From contig NC_087065.1 in assembly GCF_963678635.1 (NCBI RefSeq), forward strand, positions 67,365,374 to 67,429,373: a DNA stretch of 64,000 bases, read 5' to 3'. The notes under the pieces were generated by a model. The model ran no database searches, was not told the DNA's origin, and was given only the letters and a program-made list of their open reading frames with translations. Positions 31,620-43,272 of this stretch are shown here, one piece after another (positions within the stretch are counted from its first letter, which is position 1; each line of letters opens with the position of its first letter). The position numbers and the translations under genes are program-made. This stretch comes from Symsagittifera roscoffensis. Taxonomy: Eukaryota; Xenacoelomorpha; Acoela; Convolutidae.

Positions 31620-32340
31620 TCATGTCCTTTCCTGTTCAAGTTTCAAGAATCCACCTAAAGTACTCGGCCTACTTCCTCCCCCTGTCTTTGACGTACCATG
31701 TATAGATGCGCTCGATACCGTGATCCGCCTCGTCAACTCTTCTTTGTCATCAGAACTAACCACAATCTTCTTCCATGCCTTCAGTTGTTCATAGGCCCTC
31801 ATCCAATCCCTCTGCTGTTATAATCTTCTTCCATGGTTTGGCAGCTTCTTCACCTTGGATTCCCTGTTCACGCAAAAGGAGTGATGTAAATTCAAGCTCA
31901 CCATTTTTGCTAGATCTTCCTCCAGTATCGACTCCCTTGCTTTGGTATTATTTCTAAACACCCTACCATCACTCTTCCATCTCGTAGTTATTCCTTTGCA
32001 ATGGGTGAGCAGTGTTCTCTTGAAATCGTCCGGCCCTATCTCGGCCAGACACTGACGATTCTCCTTCTGATGTTTCTTCATAAGATTTTTTGTCAAGACA
32101 TACAGCCAAGAGGTTATTGTAGCCCTGAACCATGAGACAAGTCGCATGCGACTCCATACACGCCTCACTTCTATAGGTACAGCGAATACCTTGCAGGCCG
32201 TCTCAAACAACTCAAGTCTCCTGCTATAATCAAGAGCGTGTATCGCCTCCACGGTTGGTGCCTTCGACTCCCGATTCTTGGTTTCGTTCTCTTCAATCCA
32301 TCGCAATGCCAGCATCGAGCTCACCTCAAAGAGAGTGATC
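31620..32340 (-). pseudogene. Accessory protein C-terminal fragment (S2)
   Basis: Minus strand: 31,818-32,324 is open (ALRWIEENETKN, WLYVLTKNLMKKHQKENRQC, IGPDDFKRTLLTHCK), followed after a frameshift near 31,810 by 31,620-31,802 (YEQLKAWKKIVVSSDDKEEL, IHGTSKTGGG). Same domain as 42,520-43,221. Function unknown. Confidence 0.65.
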
Positions 32341-32435
32341 TTTGTTAACGATCTGGCAGTCCTATTGTCTGAAACTCCTCAATATCCCATATCAAACAGA
32401 CTTTTTGTTTTAGCCAGAATTTTTCGATTCTGGAA

Positions 32436-33362
32436 CTATAGCCTTAGTGTCAGCTCCCTACTTCTAAACTCGTCGTTAATTGCAGGTCTCTCTTTCCTAA
32501 TGTGCAGCGCCCCTAATGTAAGTAACTTGATGCTGCTGGACGCCTGGTCGATTATCTTCCACGTAAACTCCAACTTACCACTCTCACTGCCACACTGCCT
32601 TATATGCTGCCGTATATGCTGATTATTAATCACTGCTATAATCACAGGGCTTCTTTTTCTCAGCCATGTCCTTTGTGTTTCTGCCCTCCCTGATGATCTT
32701 TTCAAGGGCATGGGATGCAATTTGCGACGACCAATTTTCCGGATATTCGTTATCCAACCACTGTTAACGGTTGGTTTTTCATCGCTTCATCATATTCTTC
32801 CCATGTTGACGTACTGCGGAAAACCCGGTGAACAGTTCTTCCAATCACACTTCTCTTGTACTGAAGGGGCGCAGCTTCTAAAATTTAGTGTGGTACCTGT
32901 ATCTGTTGGTTTTTGATACCACCCACAGTTAGTTTTCGTGCTTTTGTCAATACTAATTTGTAAATCCGAAAATGCCAATTTCTTTTTTGTGTTTGGTGTC
33001 TCTATTGTGAACTGTAAAATTGGATGTAGTAAGTTTGCATCCCGTAGCTTTGTTTCAGGATCACTCTTCACTGTTCTCACTATACCGTCAACGTAACGGA
33101 TAAATAACCTAGCTTGCTGCACTGAACTACTTTTCTCTCTTATTGCGATGCATTTTCTACAGTACCAGACGGTTTCACTTATATTTCGATACTCATCATC
33201 TGATATATCAACCCACTTTACTTGATACCATTTCAAACAGCCTTCACATTCTTCACCTTTTAATAGTTCTACAAAACTATTAGCGGCGAACATATTATTG
33301 TTCGCCGCTATCATCATCAACAACAACGACTTCGAGTGGTCCCAACATATCTTGTTCAACAA
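32436..33362 (-). pseudogene. PLE: PHD-like finger fused to RT end, plus GIY-YIG remnant (unit 1)
   Basis: The upper frame (33,362 to 32,790, 190 codons) begins with a PHD-like half finger (CEGCLKWYQVKWVDISDDEY, WYCRKCIA) and runs without a break into RYVDGIVRTVKSDPE, at the position of the RT YVDD motif (YVDG here), then LHPILQFTIETPN and GWYQKPTDTGTT. A frameshift ends it in the EGTVHR region. The lower frame (32,436-32,720) is the GIY-YIG remnant lacking its catalytic core. The His of WYH is Gln here. Most of the RT between finger and YVDD is deleted. Confidence 0.65.
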
Positions 33363-33489
33363 TGATTATGGATATTCTACCCGGTTTACTGCTTCTTGTA
33401 GTTTCCAGGTGCCAAAACTTCAAATCAAATCAAAACTTCTGGGTGCGATATGCGCGCCTCGCCAATCACCTGAATCATTCAATTGACCT

Positions 33490-34120
33490 TTTCTACATCA
33501 CTCGTGTCTTATTTTGTATCTGGAAATTGCGAATAGCAATTTCCTGCTGTTTTCTTAAGCATTTTCCCGCATTTGTAAATTTGGTCGTTCTGATTTTTCG
33601 TTTTGTGTTTTCAGTTGTTGCGAGAAAACTGAGCATGACAGGCTCCATTCGAAATTTTGAAAAATAAAACTTTACTCCAAAATCACGTATTTTGTGTCCC
33701 TCAAGGTCAAAATTCCAAATATGACCGACTGGCACATACTCCTCGGACTCAAGATCGATGTCCCGATTACTCTTCGTCGTCATGTCAATGAGCCTCCAGA
33801 ATATCGAGTGTGCCTTAAGATACAGTGCCAGTGTTCATTTACAGAAGTTTGCAGCAGTTTCAACCTTATCTACTTCCCCAAAATTCACAGCCACACAAAA
33901 TTGTCATTATATAGCTAAACAGCAATCGAAAACTTCATCCAACTGCACCCTGGATTCCAGCTTTGTAAGCTATTTTTCTAAAATTTCTTTTGTTCAACCC
34001 AGTCAAAAAATTATCAAGCAAATTTTGATCTATAATTAGATCTAGTATATTAGATAACAATAGTCTATACGTTAAAAAAATTTTCGTACTCTCAGATTTC
34101 ATCCGAGTTCACACTCATGT
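33490..34120 (-). repeat. Truncated D/E-type LTR/untranslated segment (unit 1)
   Basis: Corresponds to the accessory-proximal part of the 18,963-20,339 segment (ending in CTATACGTTAAAAAAATTTT). The polyadenylation-side half is missing and replaced by a short stretch with TCGTGTCTTATTTTGTATCT. No gene. Confidence 0.55.
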
Positions 34121-34122
34121 CC

Positions 34123-34845
34123 TCATGTCCTTTCCTGCTCAAGTTTCAAGAATCCACCTAAAGTACTCGGCCTACTTCCTCCCCCTGTCTTTGACGTACC
34201 ATGTATAGATGCGCTCGATACCGTTATCCGCCTCGTCAACTCTTCTTTGTCATCAGAACTAATCACAATCTCCTCCCATGCCTTCAGTTGTTCATAGGCC
34301 CTCATCCAACCATCTGCTGTTGTAATCTTCTTCCATGGTTTGGCAGCTTCTTCACCTTGGATTCCCTGTTCACGCAAAAGAAGTGATGTAAGCTCAAGCT
34401 CATCATTTTTGCTAGATCTTCCTCCAGTATCGACTCCCTTGCTTTGGTATTATTTCTAAACACCCTACCATCACGCTTCCCTCCCGTAGTTATTACTTTG
34501 CAATGGGTGAGCAGTGTTCTCTTGAAATCGTCCGGCCCTATCTCGGCCAGACACTGACAATTCTCCTTCCGATGTTTCTTCATAAGATTTTTTTTCAAGA
34601 CATACAGCCAAGAGGTTAACGTAGCCCTGAACCATGAAAAAAGTCGCATGCCACTCCATAAACGCCTCACTTCTATAGGTACAGCAAATACCTTGCAGGC
34701 CGTCTCAAACAACTCAAGCCTCCTGCTATAATCAAGAGCGTGTATCTCCTCCACGGTTGGTGCCTTCGACTCCCGATTCTTGGTTTCGTTCTCTTCAATC
34801 CATCGCAATGCCAGCATTGAGCTCACCTCAAAGGTGTGATCTTTG
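34123..34845 (-). pseudogene. Accessory protein C-terminal fragment (unit 1)
   Basis: Open pieces at 34,302-34,826 and 34,123-34,377. Contains ALRWIEENETKNRESKAPTV, RLELFETACKVFAVPIE, IGPDDFKRTLLTHCK, YEQLKAWEEIVISSDDKEEL. A one-base shift near 34,310 separates the two. Same domain as the other four copies. Confidence 0.65.
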
Positions 34846-34936
34846 TTAACGATCTGGCAGTCCTATTGTCTGAAACTCCTCAATATCCCATATCAAACAG
34901 ACTTTTTGTTTTAGCCAGAATTTTTCGATTCTGGAA

Positions 34937-35863
34937 CTATAGCTTTAGTGTCAGCTCCCTACGTCTAAACTCGTCGTTAATTGGCGGTCTCTCTTTCCTA
35001 ATGTGCAGCGCCCCTAATGTAAGTAACTTGATGCTGCTGGACGCCTGGTCGATTATCTTCCACGTAAACTCCAACTTACCACTCTCACTGCCACACTGCC
35101 TTATATGCTGCCGTATATGCTGATTATTAATCACTGCTATAATCACAGGGCTTCTTTTTCTCAGCCATGTCCTTTTTGTTTCTGCCCTCCCTGATGATCT
35201 TTTCAAGGGCATGGGATGCAATTTGCGACAACCAATTTTCCGGATATTCGTTATCCAACCACTGTTAACGGTTGGTTTTTCATCGCTTCATCGTATTCTT
35301 CCCATGTTGACGTACTGCGGAAAACCCGGTGAACAGTTCTTCCAATCACACTTCTCTTGTACTGAAGGGGCGCAGCTTCTAAAATTTAGTGTGGTACCTG
35401 TATCTGTTGGTTTTTGATACCACCCACAGTTAGTTTTCGTGCTTTTGTCAATACTAATTTGTAAATCCGAAAATGCCAATTTCATTTTTGTGTTTGGTGT
35501 CTCTATTGTGAACTGTAAAATTGGATGTAGTAAGTTTGCATCCCGTAGCTTTGTTTCAGGATCACTCTTCACTGTTCTCACTATACCGTCAACGTAACGG
35601 AGAAATAACCTAGCTTGCTGCACTGAACTACTTTTCTCTCTTATTGCGATGCATTTTCTACAGTACCAGACGGTTTCACTTATATTTCGATACTCATCAT
35701 CTGATATATCAACCCACTTTACGTGATACCATTTCAAACAGCCTTCACATTCTTCACCTTTTAATAGTTCTACAAAACTATTAGCGGCGAACATATTATT
35801 GTTCGCCGCTATCATCATCAACAACAACGACTTCGAGTGGTCCCAACATATCTTGTTCAACAA
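34937..35863 (-). pseudogene. PLE: PHD-like finger fused to RT end, plus GIY-YIG remnant (unit 2)
   Basis: As in unit 1, with the better finger: CEGCLKWYHVKWVDISDDEY keeps the His. The fused frame spans 35,288-35,863 (191 codons), again with YVDG at the RT catalytic motif. The GIY-YIG remnant is at 34,937-35,221. Confidence 0.65.
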
Positions 35864-36002
35864 TGATTATGGATATTCTACCCGGTTTACTGCTTCTTGT
35901 AGTTTCCAGGTGCCAAAACTTCAAATCAAATCAAAACTTCTGGGTGCGATATGCGCGCCTCGCCAATCACCTGAATCATTCAATTGACCTTTTCTACATC
36001 AC

Positions 36003-36620
36003 TCGTGTCTTATTTTGTATCTGGAAATTGCGAATAGCAATTTCCTGCTGTTTTCTTAAGCATTTTCCCGCATTTGTAAATTTGGTCGTTCTGATTTTTT
36101 GTTTTGTGTTTTCAGTTGTTGCGAGAAAACTGAGCATGACAGGCTCCATTCGAAATTTTGAAAAATAAAACTTTACTCCAAAATCACGTATTTTGTGTCC
36201 CTCAAGGTCAAACTTCCAAATATGACCGACTGGCACATACTCCTCGGACTCAAGATCGATGTCCCCATTGCGCTTCGTCGTCGTGTCAGTGAGCCACCAG
36301 AAAATCGAGTGTGCCTTAAGATACAAGGCCAGTGCTCATTTACAGAAGTTTGCAGCAGATTCAACCTTATCTACATCCCCAAAATTCACAGCCACACAAA
36401 ATTGTCACTCTATAGCTAAACAGCAATCGAAAACTTCATCCAACTGCACCCTGGATTCCAGTTTTGTAAGCTATTTTTCTAAAAAAAATTTTGTTCAACC
36501 CAGTCAAAAAATTATCAAGCAAATTTTGATCTATAATTAGATCTAGTATATTAGATAACAATAGTCTATACGTTAAAAAAATTTTCGTACTCTCAGATTT
36601 CATCCGAGTTCACACTCATG
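36003..36620 (-). repeat. Truncated D/E-type LTR/untranslated segment (unit 2)
   Basis: Same content as 33,490-34,120. Its middle part (CCCCATTGCGCTTCGTCGTC at 36,261) is closer to the 40,700 copy than to unit 1, which suggests exchange between units. No gene. Confidence 0.5.
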
Positions 36621-36623
36621 TCC

Positions 36624-37347
36624 TCATGTCCTTTCCTGCTCAAGTTTCAAGAATCCACCTAAAGTACTCGGCCTACTTCCTCCCCCTGTCTTTGACGTAC
36701 CATGTATAGATATGCTCGATACCGTGATCCGCCTCGTCAACTCTTCTTTGTCATCAGAACTAATCACAATCTCCTCCCATGCCTTCAGTTGTTCATAGGC
36801 CCTCATCCAACCATCTGCTGTTGTAATCTTCTTCCATGGTTTGGCAGCTTCTTCACCTTGGATTCCCTGTTCACGCAAAAGGAGTGATGTAAACTCAAGC
36901 TCACCATTTTTGCTAGATCTTCCTCCAGTATCGACTCCCTTGCTTTGGTAATATTTCTAAACACCCTACCATCACGCTTCCCTCCCGTAGTTATTACTTT
37001 GCAATGGGTGAGCAGTGTTCTCTTGAAATCGTCCGGCCCTATCTCGGCCAGACACTGACAATTCTCCTTCTGATGTTTCTTCATAAGATTTTTTTTCAAG
37101 ACATACAGCCAAGAGGTTAACGTAGCCCTGAACCGTGAAAAAAGTCGCATGCGACTCCATAAACGCCTCAACTTCTATAGGTACAGCAAATACCTTGCAG
37201 GCCGTCTCAAACAACTCAAGCCTCCTGCTATAATCAAGAGCGTGTATCTCCTCCACGGTTGGTGCCTTCGACTCCCGATTCTTGGTTTCGTTCTCTTCAA
37301 TCCATCGCAATGCCAGCATTGAGCTCACCTCAAAGGTGTGATCTTTG
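36624..37347 (-). pseudogene. Accessory protein C-terminal fragment (unit 2)
   Basis: Pieces 36,972-37,328, 36,803-37,171 and 36,624-36,878 together cover the same domain. One extra base near 37,170 (CCTCAACTTC against CCTCACTTC in the other units) causes a frameshift private to this copy. Confidence 0.65.
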
Positions 37348-37403
37348 TTAACGATCTGGCAGTCCTATTGTCTGAAACTCCTCAATATCCCATATCAAAC
37401 AGA

Positions 37404-38660
37404 ATTTTTGTTTTAGCCAGAATTTTTCGATTCTGGAACTATAGCCTTAGTGTCAGCTCCCTACTTCTAAACTCGTCGTTAATTGCCGGTCTCTCTTTCC
37501 TAATGTGCAGCGCCTCTAAGGTAAGTAACTTGATGCTGCTGGACGCCTGGTCGATTATCTTCCACGTAAACTCCAACTTACCACTCTCACTGCCACACTG
37601 CCTTATATGCTGCCGTATATGCTGATTATTAATCACTGCTATAATCACAGGGCTTCTTTTTCTCAGCCATGTCCTTTTTGTTTTTGCCCTCCCTGATGAT
37701 CTTTTCAAGGGCATGGGATGCAATTTGCGGATATTCGTTATCCAACCAATGTTAACGGTTGATTTTCATCGCTTTATCATTTTCTTCCCATGTTGACGTA
37801 CTACGAAAAACCCGGTGAACAGTTCCTCCAATCACACTTCTTTTGTACTGAAGGGGGCGCAGCTTCTAAAATTTAGTGTGGTACCTGTATCTGTTGGTTT
37901 TTGATACCACCCACAGTTAGTTTTTGCGCTTTTGTCAATACTAATTTGTAAATCCGAAAATGCCAATTTCCCTTTTGTGTTTTGTGTCTCTATTGTGAAC
38001 TGTAAATTTGGATGTAGTAAGTTTGCATCCCGTAGCTTTGTTTCAGGATCACTCTTCACTGTTCTCACTATATCGTCAACGTAACGGAGAAATAACCTAG
38101 CTTGCTGCACTGAACTACTTTTCTCTCTTATTGCGATGCATTCTCTACAGTACCAGACGGTTTCACTTTTATTTCGATACTCATCATCTGATATATCAAC
38201 CCACTTTACGTGATACCATTTCAAACAGCCTTCACATTCTTCACCTTTTAATAGTTCTACAAAATTATTGGCGACAAACACATTATTGTTCGCCGCTATC
38301 ATCATCAACAACAACGACTTCGAGTGGTCCCAACATATCTTGTTCAACAATGATTATGGATATTCTACCCGGTCTACTGCTTCTTGTAGATTCAAGGTTC
38401 CAAAACTTCGTCTCTCCAAATCAAATCAAAACTTCTGGGTGCGATATGCGCGCCTCGCCAATCACCTGAATCATTCAATTGACCTTTTCTACATCACTGG
38501 CCTCAAAAGAAAACTTTCCGATTTCTACTGGAATTATTTCTATCTCCACTACAGTGTGTAAGACTCCTGTAGTTGGCGCATTCTGAATCTGCAATAACTG
38601 TTTAATGTGCCATAGACTCCTGCTTTAGTTCGCTTTGTTTGGGCGAAAGCCCATCGGTAC
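37404..38660 (-). pseudogene. PLE, minus strand: PHD-like finger, RT end, GIY-YIG remnant (unit 3)
   Basis: The fused frame at 37,832-38,350 has CEGCLKWYHVKWVDISDDEY and the RT motif as YVDD (RYVDDIVRTVKSDPE), so this copy keeps both catalytic Asp residues. RT upstream of it is still deleted. The GIY-YIG remnant is at 37,439-37,723. Beyond 38,470 the PLE 5' part (CTGGCCTCAAAAGAAAACTT) is present, unlike in units 1 and 2. Confidence 0.65.
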
Positions 38661-38689
38661 CAATCCGTAAATTCTATTATTATTATTAG

Positions 38690-39690
38690 TTTTATTATTG
38701 AAAGAAGTCCCAAAATTGACTATGCTAAATGAGGATAACAAGGAGTCTGCCCTGGATGCCACAAAAGGTGACATAACGAACTAAATGAGTAGAATGCGAA
38801 GCCTTTTTGAATTGGTACCACTTAGGGTGCGGTAATATACCGGAATCCGAATACGCAAACAGTATGGTCTTTCATGACTTGCAAAAAACAACAAGAAGCA
38901 GATCAGACTTAGATTGATGTCGAAGTTTTTCTAAGATGAGTGGACGACATATCTAGAGCTGTCAAGGGCGCTCCTGGGGTAGTCCTAGAGGCTGCTGAAA
39001 AGTTGCATCCGAACTTGCAAGTCACCATAAAAGAACGTGATAGAAACCATAATTTGTCCATTTTGGATTTAAATAACAACGTGGACTCAAGAAAAAATGT
39101 CACATGTGAGTGGTACAAAAAACCCACTGATACCGGCATCATTCTGAATTTTAAAGGCGGCGCACCTTTGCAATACGAAAGAAACAGTATTGAGGGGACA
39201 GTCCATAGGGTTTTCACAAATACCTAACATGGGAAAATTTTGACCGGGCATTAGAAAAAAAAATCGAAAACAATGAATTGAAAAACAAAATCCGAAAAAT
39301 TATAATGGGCACAAAAAAATTTTACAATAAGAAAACTAAAAACATGCTTGCCATCCCTCAAAACTTCCTTTGCTCGTGAACTGAGATCCAAAATTGGGTA
39401 TAAGCTTAAATGTAGTGAACGTAACTTCACCTATGTCGGCCAGACAGTCCGACTTTTAGACACGAAGGTCGATGAACGCAAAAAATAGAACACCTCAGTA
39501 GGACAACACTTGTAAGATAGTAATTAGGAGGTAGGCTGTACTGCTGAGTTAGTGATTATAGACCAATAGCCAACACTCAGAAGCTACTCACATTAGAGGC
39601 TTTGCATATTTGGAGAGAGAGACTGAGAATCAACATACGCGATGAATTCAGGAGCCGTGAATCAACACTAAAGTTATAGTCTATGGATAA
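38690..39690 (+). mobile_element. Penelope-like element fragment, plus strand (unit 3)
   Basis: RT end at 38,940-39,227 (MDDISRAVK, LHPNLQVTIKERDRNHNLSI, EWYKKPTDTGIIL, IEGTVHRVF) and a GIY-YIG-like remnant (FTYVGQTVRLL) around 39,430. It lies back to back with the minus-strand PLE, as at 17,955 and 29,285. Confidence 0.7.
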
Positions 39691-41021
39691 CAAGGCTAGC
39701 TAAGTCTTAAAGAAGTAAGAATCGAAAAAATTCCTCAATCGAAATTTTATAACAATGAAAGAAAGAAAAAAGTTTAAAAAAAGCTCAAAAATTTCCAGGA
39801 AAATGTTATTAATGATTATGGAATTTAGTATGTAACTACAGTTTTTAAATTTTGATTGGTGTAACAGTCGTCTGCGTATATCACATATGATGTTAAGAAA
39901 AGTAAGCCCTATAACCATTGGCTCGAGGGTCAGGGACACTACCTCTTGTGCTTTTATACCTCATTCAGTCGGAGCCAATTTGGGTCGCGTAGGACATGAG
40001 AATACAAAATTGCGTTACAGCTTAAAGGCATTTATCGAAATACCCCCACTCTAGAAAAAAGCACGTCCCCATGGCTGGGTTTCTAAATACCTGAATCACT
40101 CAAACGCTATTAAAAACAGGGTTGGAAGCTCGAGTATACCATTATTTTTTATTAAGCAGTGGCCCTTGTTCCATTTCAGATCGATCGACCTAAAAATTGC
40201 CTTTTTTCAAGGTGATAAAATGAAATGCACTCGAGAAGTTAATTTAATATAGTGACGTGATACTAGAATTAGGTAAATAATGTAAGCAAAGCAACTCTAC
40301 AAGATTCTCGTGATAAATAGTTTTAGGTCAATAAATTTAGTTTTCTGACTCATTGTGCAGCTTCACTCGTCTGCCTGCTCAATCAAGATTTTCTCTCACC
40401 CAGCGATGATACTCTCCTAGAACTTTGCCATGCTCTCTATGAGGAATAAGTCAGCTCTACTCGACTTGTTGATTTCAGTAAAATTGCGAACAGCAATTGT
40501 ACTTTAGCCTGACTTTTATCGGTTTTTCCCGCAATTCTGATTTCAGTCTTCTGATAAAATAAACTGTTGATTTTCAATTGTCGTGAGAAACTTTGGCATG
40601 ACAGGGTCGATCCGAATATTTCAAAAAATAAAACTTTTTTCTCAAAGTCAAGGTCAAACATCCAATGTGACCGACTGCACATACTCAGCGGGCTCAAGAT
40701 CAATGTCCCCATTGCGCTTCGTCGTCGTGTCAGTGAGCCACCAGAAAATCGAGTGTGCCTTAAGATACAAGGCCAGTGCTCATTTACAGAAGTTTGCAGC
40801 AGATTCAACCTTATCTACATCCCCAAAATTCACAGCCACACAAAATTGTCACTCTATAGCTAAACAGCAATCAAAAACTTCATCCAACTGCACCCTGGAT
40901 TCCAGCTTTGTAAGCTATTTTTCTAAAATTTCTTTTGTTCAACCCAGTCAGAAAACTATCAAGCAAATTTTGATCTATAATTAGATATAGTATATTAGAT
41001 AACAATAGTCCTAAGCCTAGC
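39587..41021. repeat. 1,435-bp tandem duplication, copy 1 (LTR segment)
   Basis: Starts CTCACATTAGAGGCTTTGCA and runs through the end of the plus-strand PLE and the D/E LTR segment to AACAATAGTC. It is followed by a short junction sequence, CTAAGCCTAG, and then the second copy. I found no difference in the stretches compared line by line. Confidence 0.9.
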
Positions 41022-42456
41022 CTCACATTAGAGGCTTTGCATATTTGGAGAGAGAGACTGAGAATCAACATACGCGATGAATTCAGGAGCCGTGAATCAA
41101 CACTAAAGTTATAGTCTATGGATAACAAGGCTAGCTAAGTCTTAAAGAAGTAAGAATCGAAAAAATTCCTCAATCGAAATTTTATAACAATGAAAGAAAG
41201 AAAAAAGTTTAAAAAAAGCTCAAAAATTTCCAGGAAAATGTTATTAATGATTATGGAATTTAGTATGTAACTACAGTTTTTAAATTTTGATTGGTGTAAC
41301 AGTCGTCTGCGTATATCACATATGATGTTAAGAAAAGTAAGCCCTATAACCATTGGCTCGAGGGTCAGGGACACTACCTCTTGTGCTTTTATACCTCATT
41401 CAGTCGGAGCCAATTTGGGTCGCGTAGGACATGAGAATACAAAATTGCGTTACAGCTTAAAGGCATTTATCGAAATACCCCCACTCTAGAAAAAAGCACG
41501 TCCCCATGGCTGGGTTTCTAAATACCTGAATCACTCAAACGCTATTAAAAACAGGGTTGGAAGCTCGAGTATACCATTATTTTTTATTAAGCAGTGGCCC
41601 TTGTTCCATTTCAGATCGATCGACCTAAAAATTGCCTTTTTTCAAGGTGATAAAATGAAATGCACTCGAGAAGTTAATTTAATATAGTGACGTGATACTA
41701 GAATTAGGTAAATAATGTAAGCAAAGCAACTCTACAAGATTCTCGTGATAAATAGTTTTAGGTCAATAAATTTAGTTTTCTGACTCATTGTGCAGCTTCA
41801 CTCGTCTGCCTGCTCAATCAAGATTTTCTCTCACCCAGCGATGATACTCTCCTAGAACTTTGCCATGCTCTCTATGAGGAATAAGTCAGCTCTACTCGAC
41901 TTGTTGATTTCAGTAAAATTGCGAACAGCAATTGTACTTTAGCCTGACTTTTATCGGTTTTTCCCGCAATTCTGATTTCAGTCTTCTGATAAAATAAACT
42001 GTTGATTTTCAATTGTCGTGAGAAACTTTGGCATGACAGGGTCGATCCGAATATTTCAAAAAATAAAACTTTTTTCTCAAAGTCAAGGTCAAACATCCAA
42101 TGTGACCGACTGCACATACTCAGCGGGCTCAAGATCAATGTCCCCATTGCGCTTCGTCGTCGTGTCAGTGAGCCACCAGAAAATCGAGTGTGCCTTAAGA
42201 TACAAGGCCAGTGCTCATTTACAGAAGTTTGCAGCAGATTCAACCTTATCTACATCCCCAAAATTCACAGCCACACAAAATTGTCACTCTATAGCTAAAC
42301 AGCAATCAAAAACTTCATCCAACTGCACCCTGGATTCCAGCTTTGTAAGCTATTTTTCTAAAATTTCTTTTGTTCAACCCAGTCAGAAAACTATCAAGCA
42401 AATTTTGATCTATAATTAGATATAGTATATTAGATAACAATAGTCTATACGTTAAA
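41022..42456. repeat. 1,435-bp tandem duplication, copy 2 (LTR segment)
   Basis: Second copy at a constant offset of 1,435 bp. It continues into CTATACGTTAAAAA and the accessory C-terminal fragment, as the single copies elsewhere do. Confidence 0.9.
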
Positions 42457-42504
42457 AATTTTTTTCGTACTCTCAGATTTCATCCGAGTTCACACTCATG
42501 TCCT

Positions 42505-43255
42505 CATGTCCTTCCCTGCTCAAGTTTCATCAAGTTTCAAGATTCCACCTAAAGTACTCGGCCTAACTCCTCCCCCTGTCTTTGAAGTACCATGTATAGA
42601 TGCGCTCGATACCGTGATCTGCCTCGTCAACTCTTCTTTGTCATCAGAACTAATCACAATCTCCTCCCAAGCCTTCAGTTGTTCATAGGCCCTCATCCAA
42701 TCCCTCTGCTGTTGTAATCTTCTTCCATGGTTTGGCAGTTTCTTCACCCTGGATTCCCTGTTCACGCAAAAGGAGAGATGTAAGCTCAAGCTCACCATTT
42801 TTGCTAGATCTTCCTCCATTATCGACTCCCTTGCTTTGGTATTATTTCTAAACACCCTACCATCACGCTTCCATCCCGTGGTTATTACTTTGCAATGGGT
42901 GAGCAGTGTTCTCTTGAAACCGTCCGGCCCTATCTTGGCCAGACACTGACAATTCTCCTTCTGATGTTTCTTCATAAGATTTTTTTTCAAGACATACAGC
43001 CAAGAGGTTAACGTAGCCCTGAACCATGAAAAAAGTCGCATGCGACTCCATAAACGCCTCACTTCTATAGGTACAGCAAATACCTTGCAGGCCGTCTCAA
43101 ACAACTCAAGCCTCCTGCTATAATCAAGAGCGTGTATCGCCTCCACGGTTGGTGCCTTCGACTCCCAATTCTTCGTTTCGTTCTCTTCAATCCATCGCAA
43201 TGCCAGCATCGAGCTCACCACAAAGAGAGTGATCTTTGTTAATGATCTGGCAGTC
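42505..43255 (-). pseudogene. Accessory protein C-terminal part, open copy joined to copy E
   Basis: Best-preserved version: 42,520-43,221 is open for 233 codons (ALRWIEENETKNWESKAPTV, RLELFETACKVFAVPIE, WLYVLKKNLMKKHQKENCQC, HLSFCVNRESRVKKLPNHG, YEQLKAWEEIVISSDDKEEL). It continues the copy E accessory frame after a stop near 43,270 (FDMGY, then GVSVNKTARSLTKI in frame). The NRES spot is where fragment C switches into the gag tail. No known domain. Confidence 0.65.
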
Positions 43256-43272
43256 TTATTGACCGAAACTCC

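Larger units (their letters stand above)
32402..34902. repeat. 2.5-kb composite tandem unit 1
   Basis: The unit runs from TTTTTGTTTTAGCCAGAATT, through PLE minus-strand sequence, a truncated D/E LTR and the accessory C-terminal fragment, to CAATATCCCATATCAAACAG. The next unit begins 2,501 bp later with the same order and nearly the same sequence. Confidence 0.9.
34903..37403. repeat. 2.5-kb composite tandem unit 2
   Basis: Repeat of 32,402-34,902. All sub-features recur at an offset of 2,501-2,502 bp. A third, longer unit starts at 37,404. It includes a plus-strand PLE and a duplicated LTR segment and ends near 43,290. Confidence 0.9.

Noticed and set aside
32402-37403. CRISPR or satellite of unrelated origin
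   Set aside because: The units are 2.5 kb and contain recognisable PLE, LTR and accessory coding sequence.
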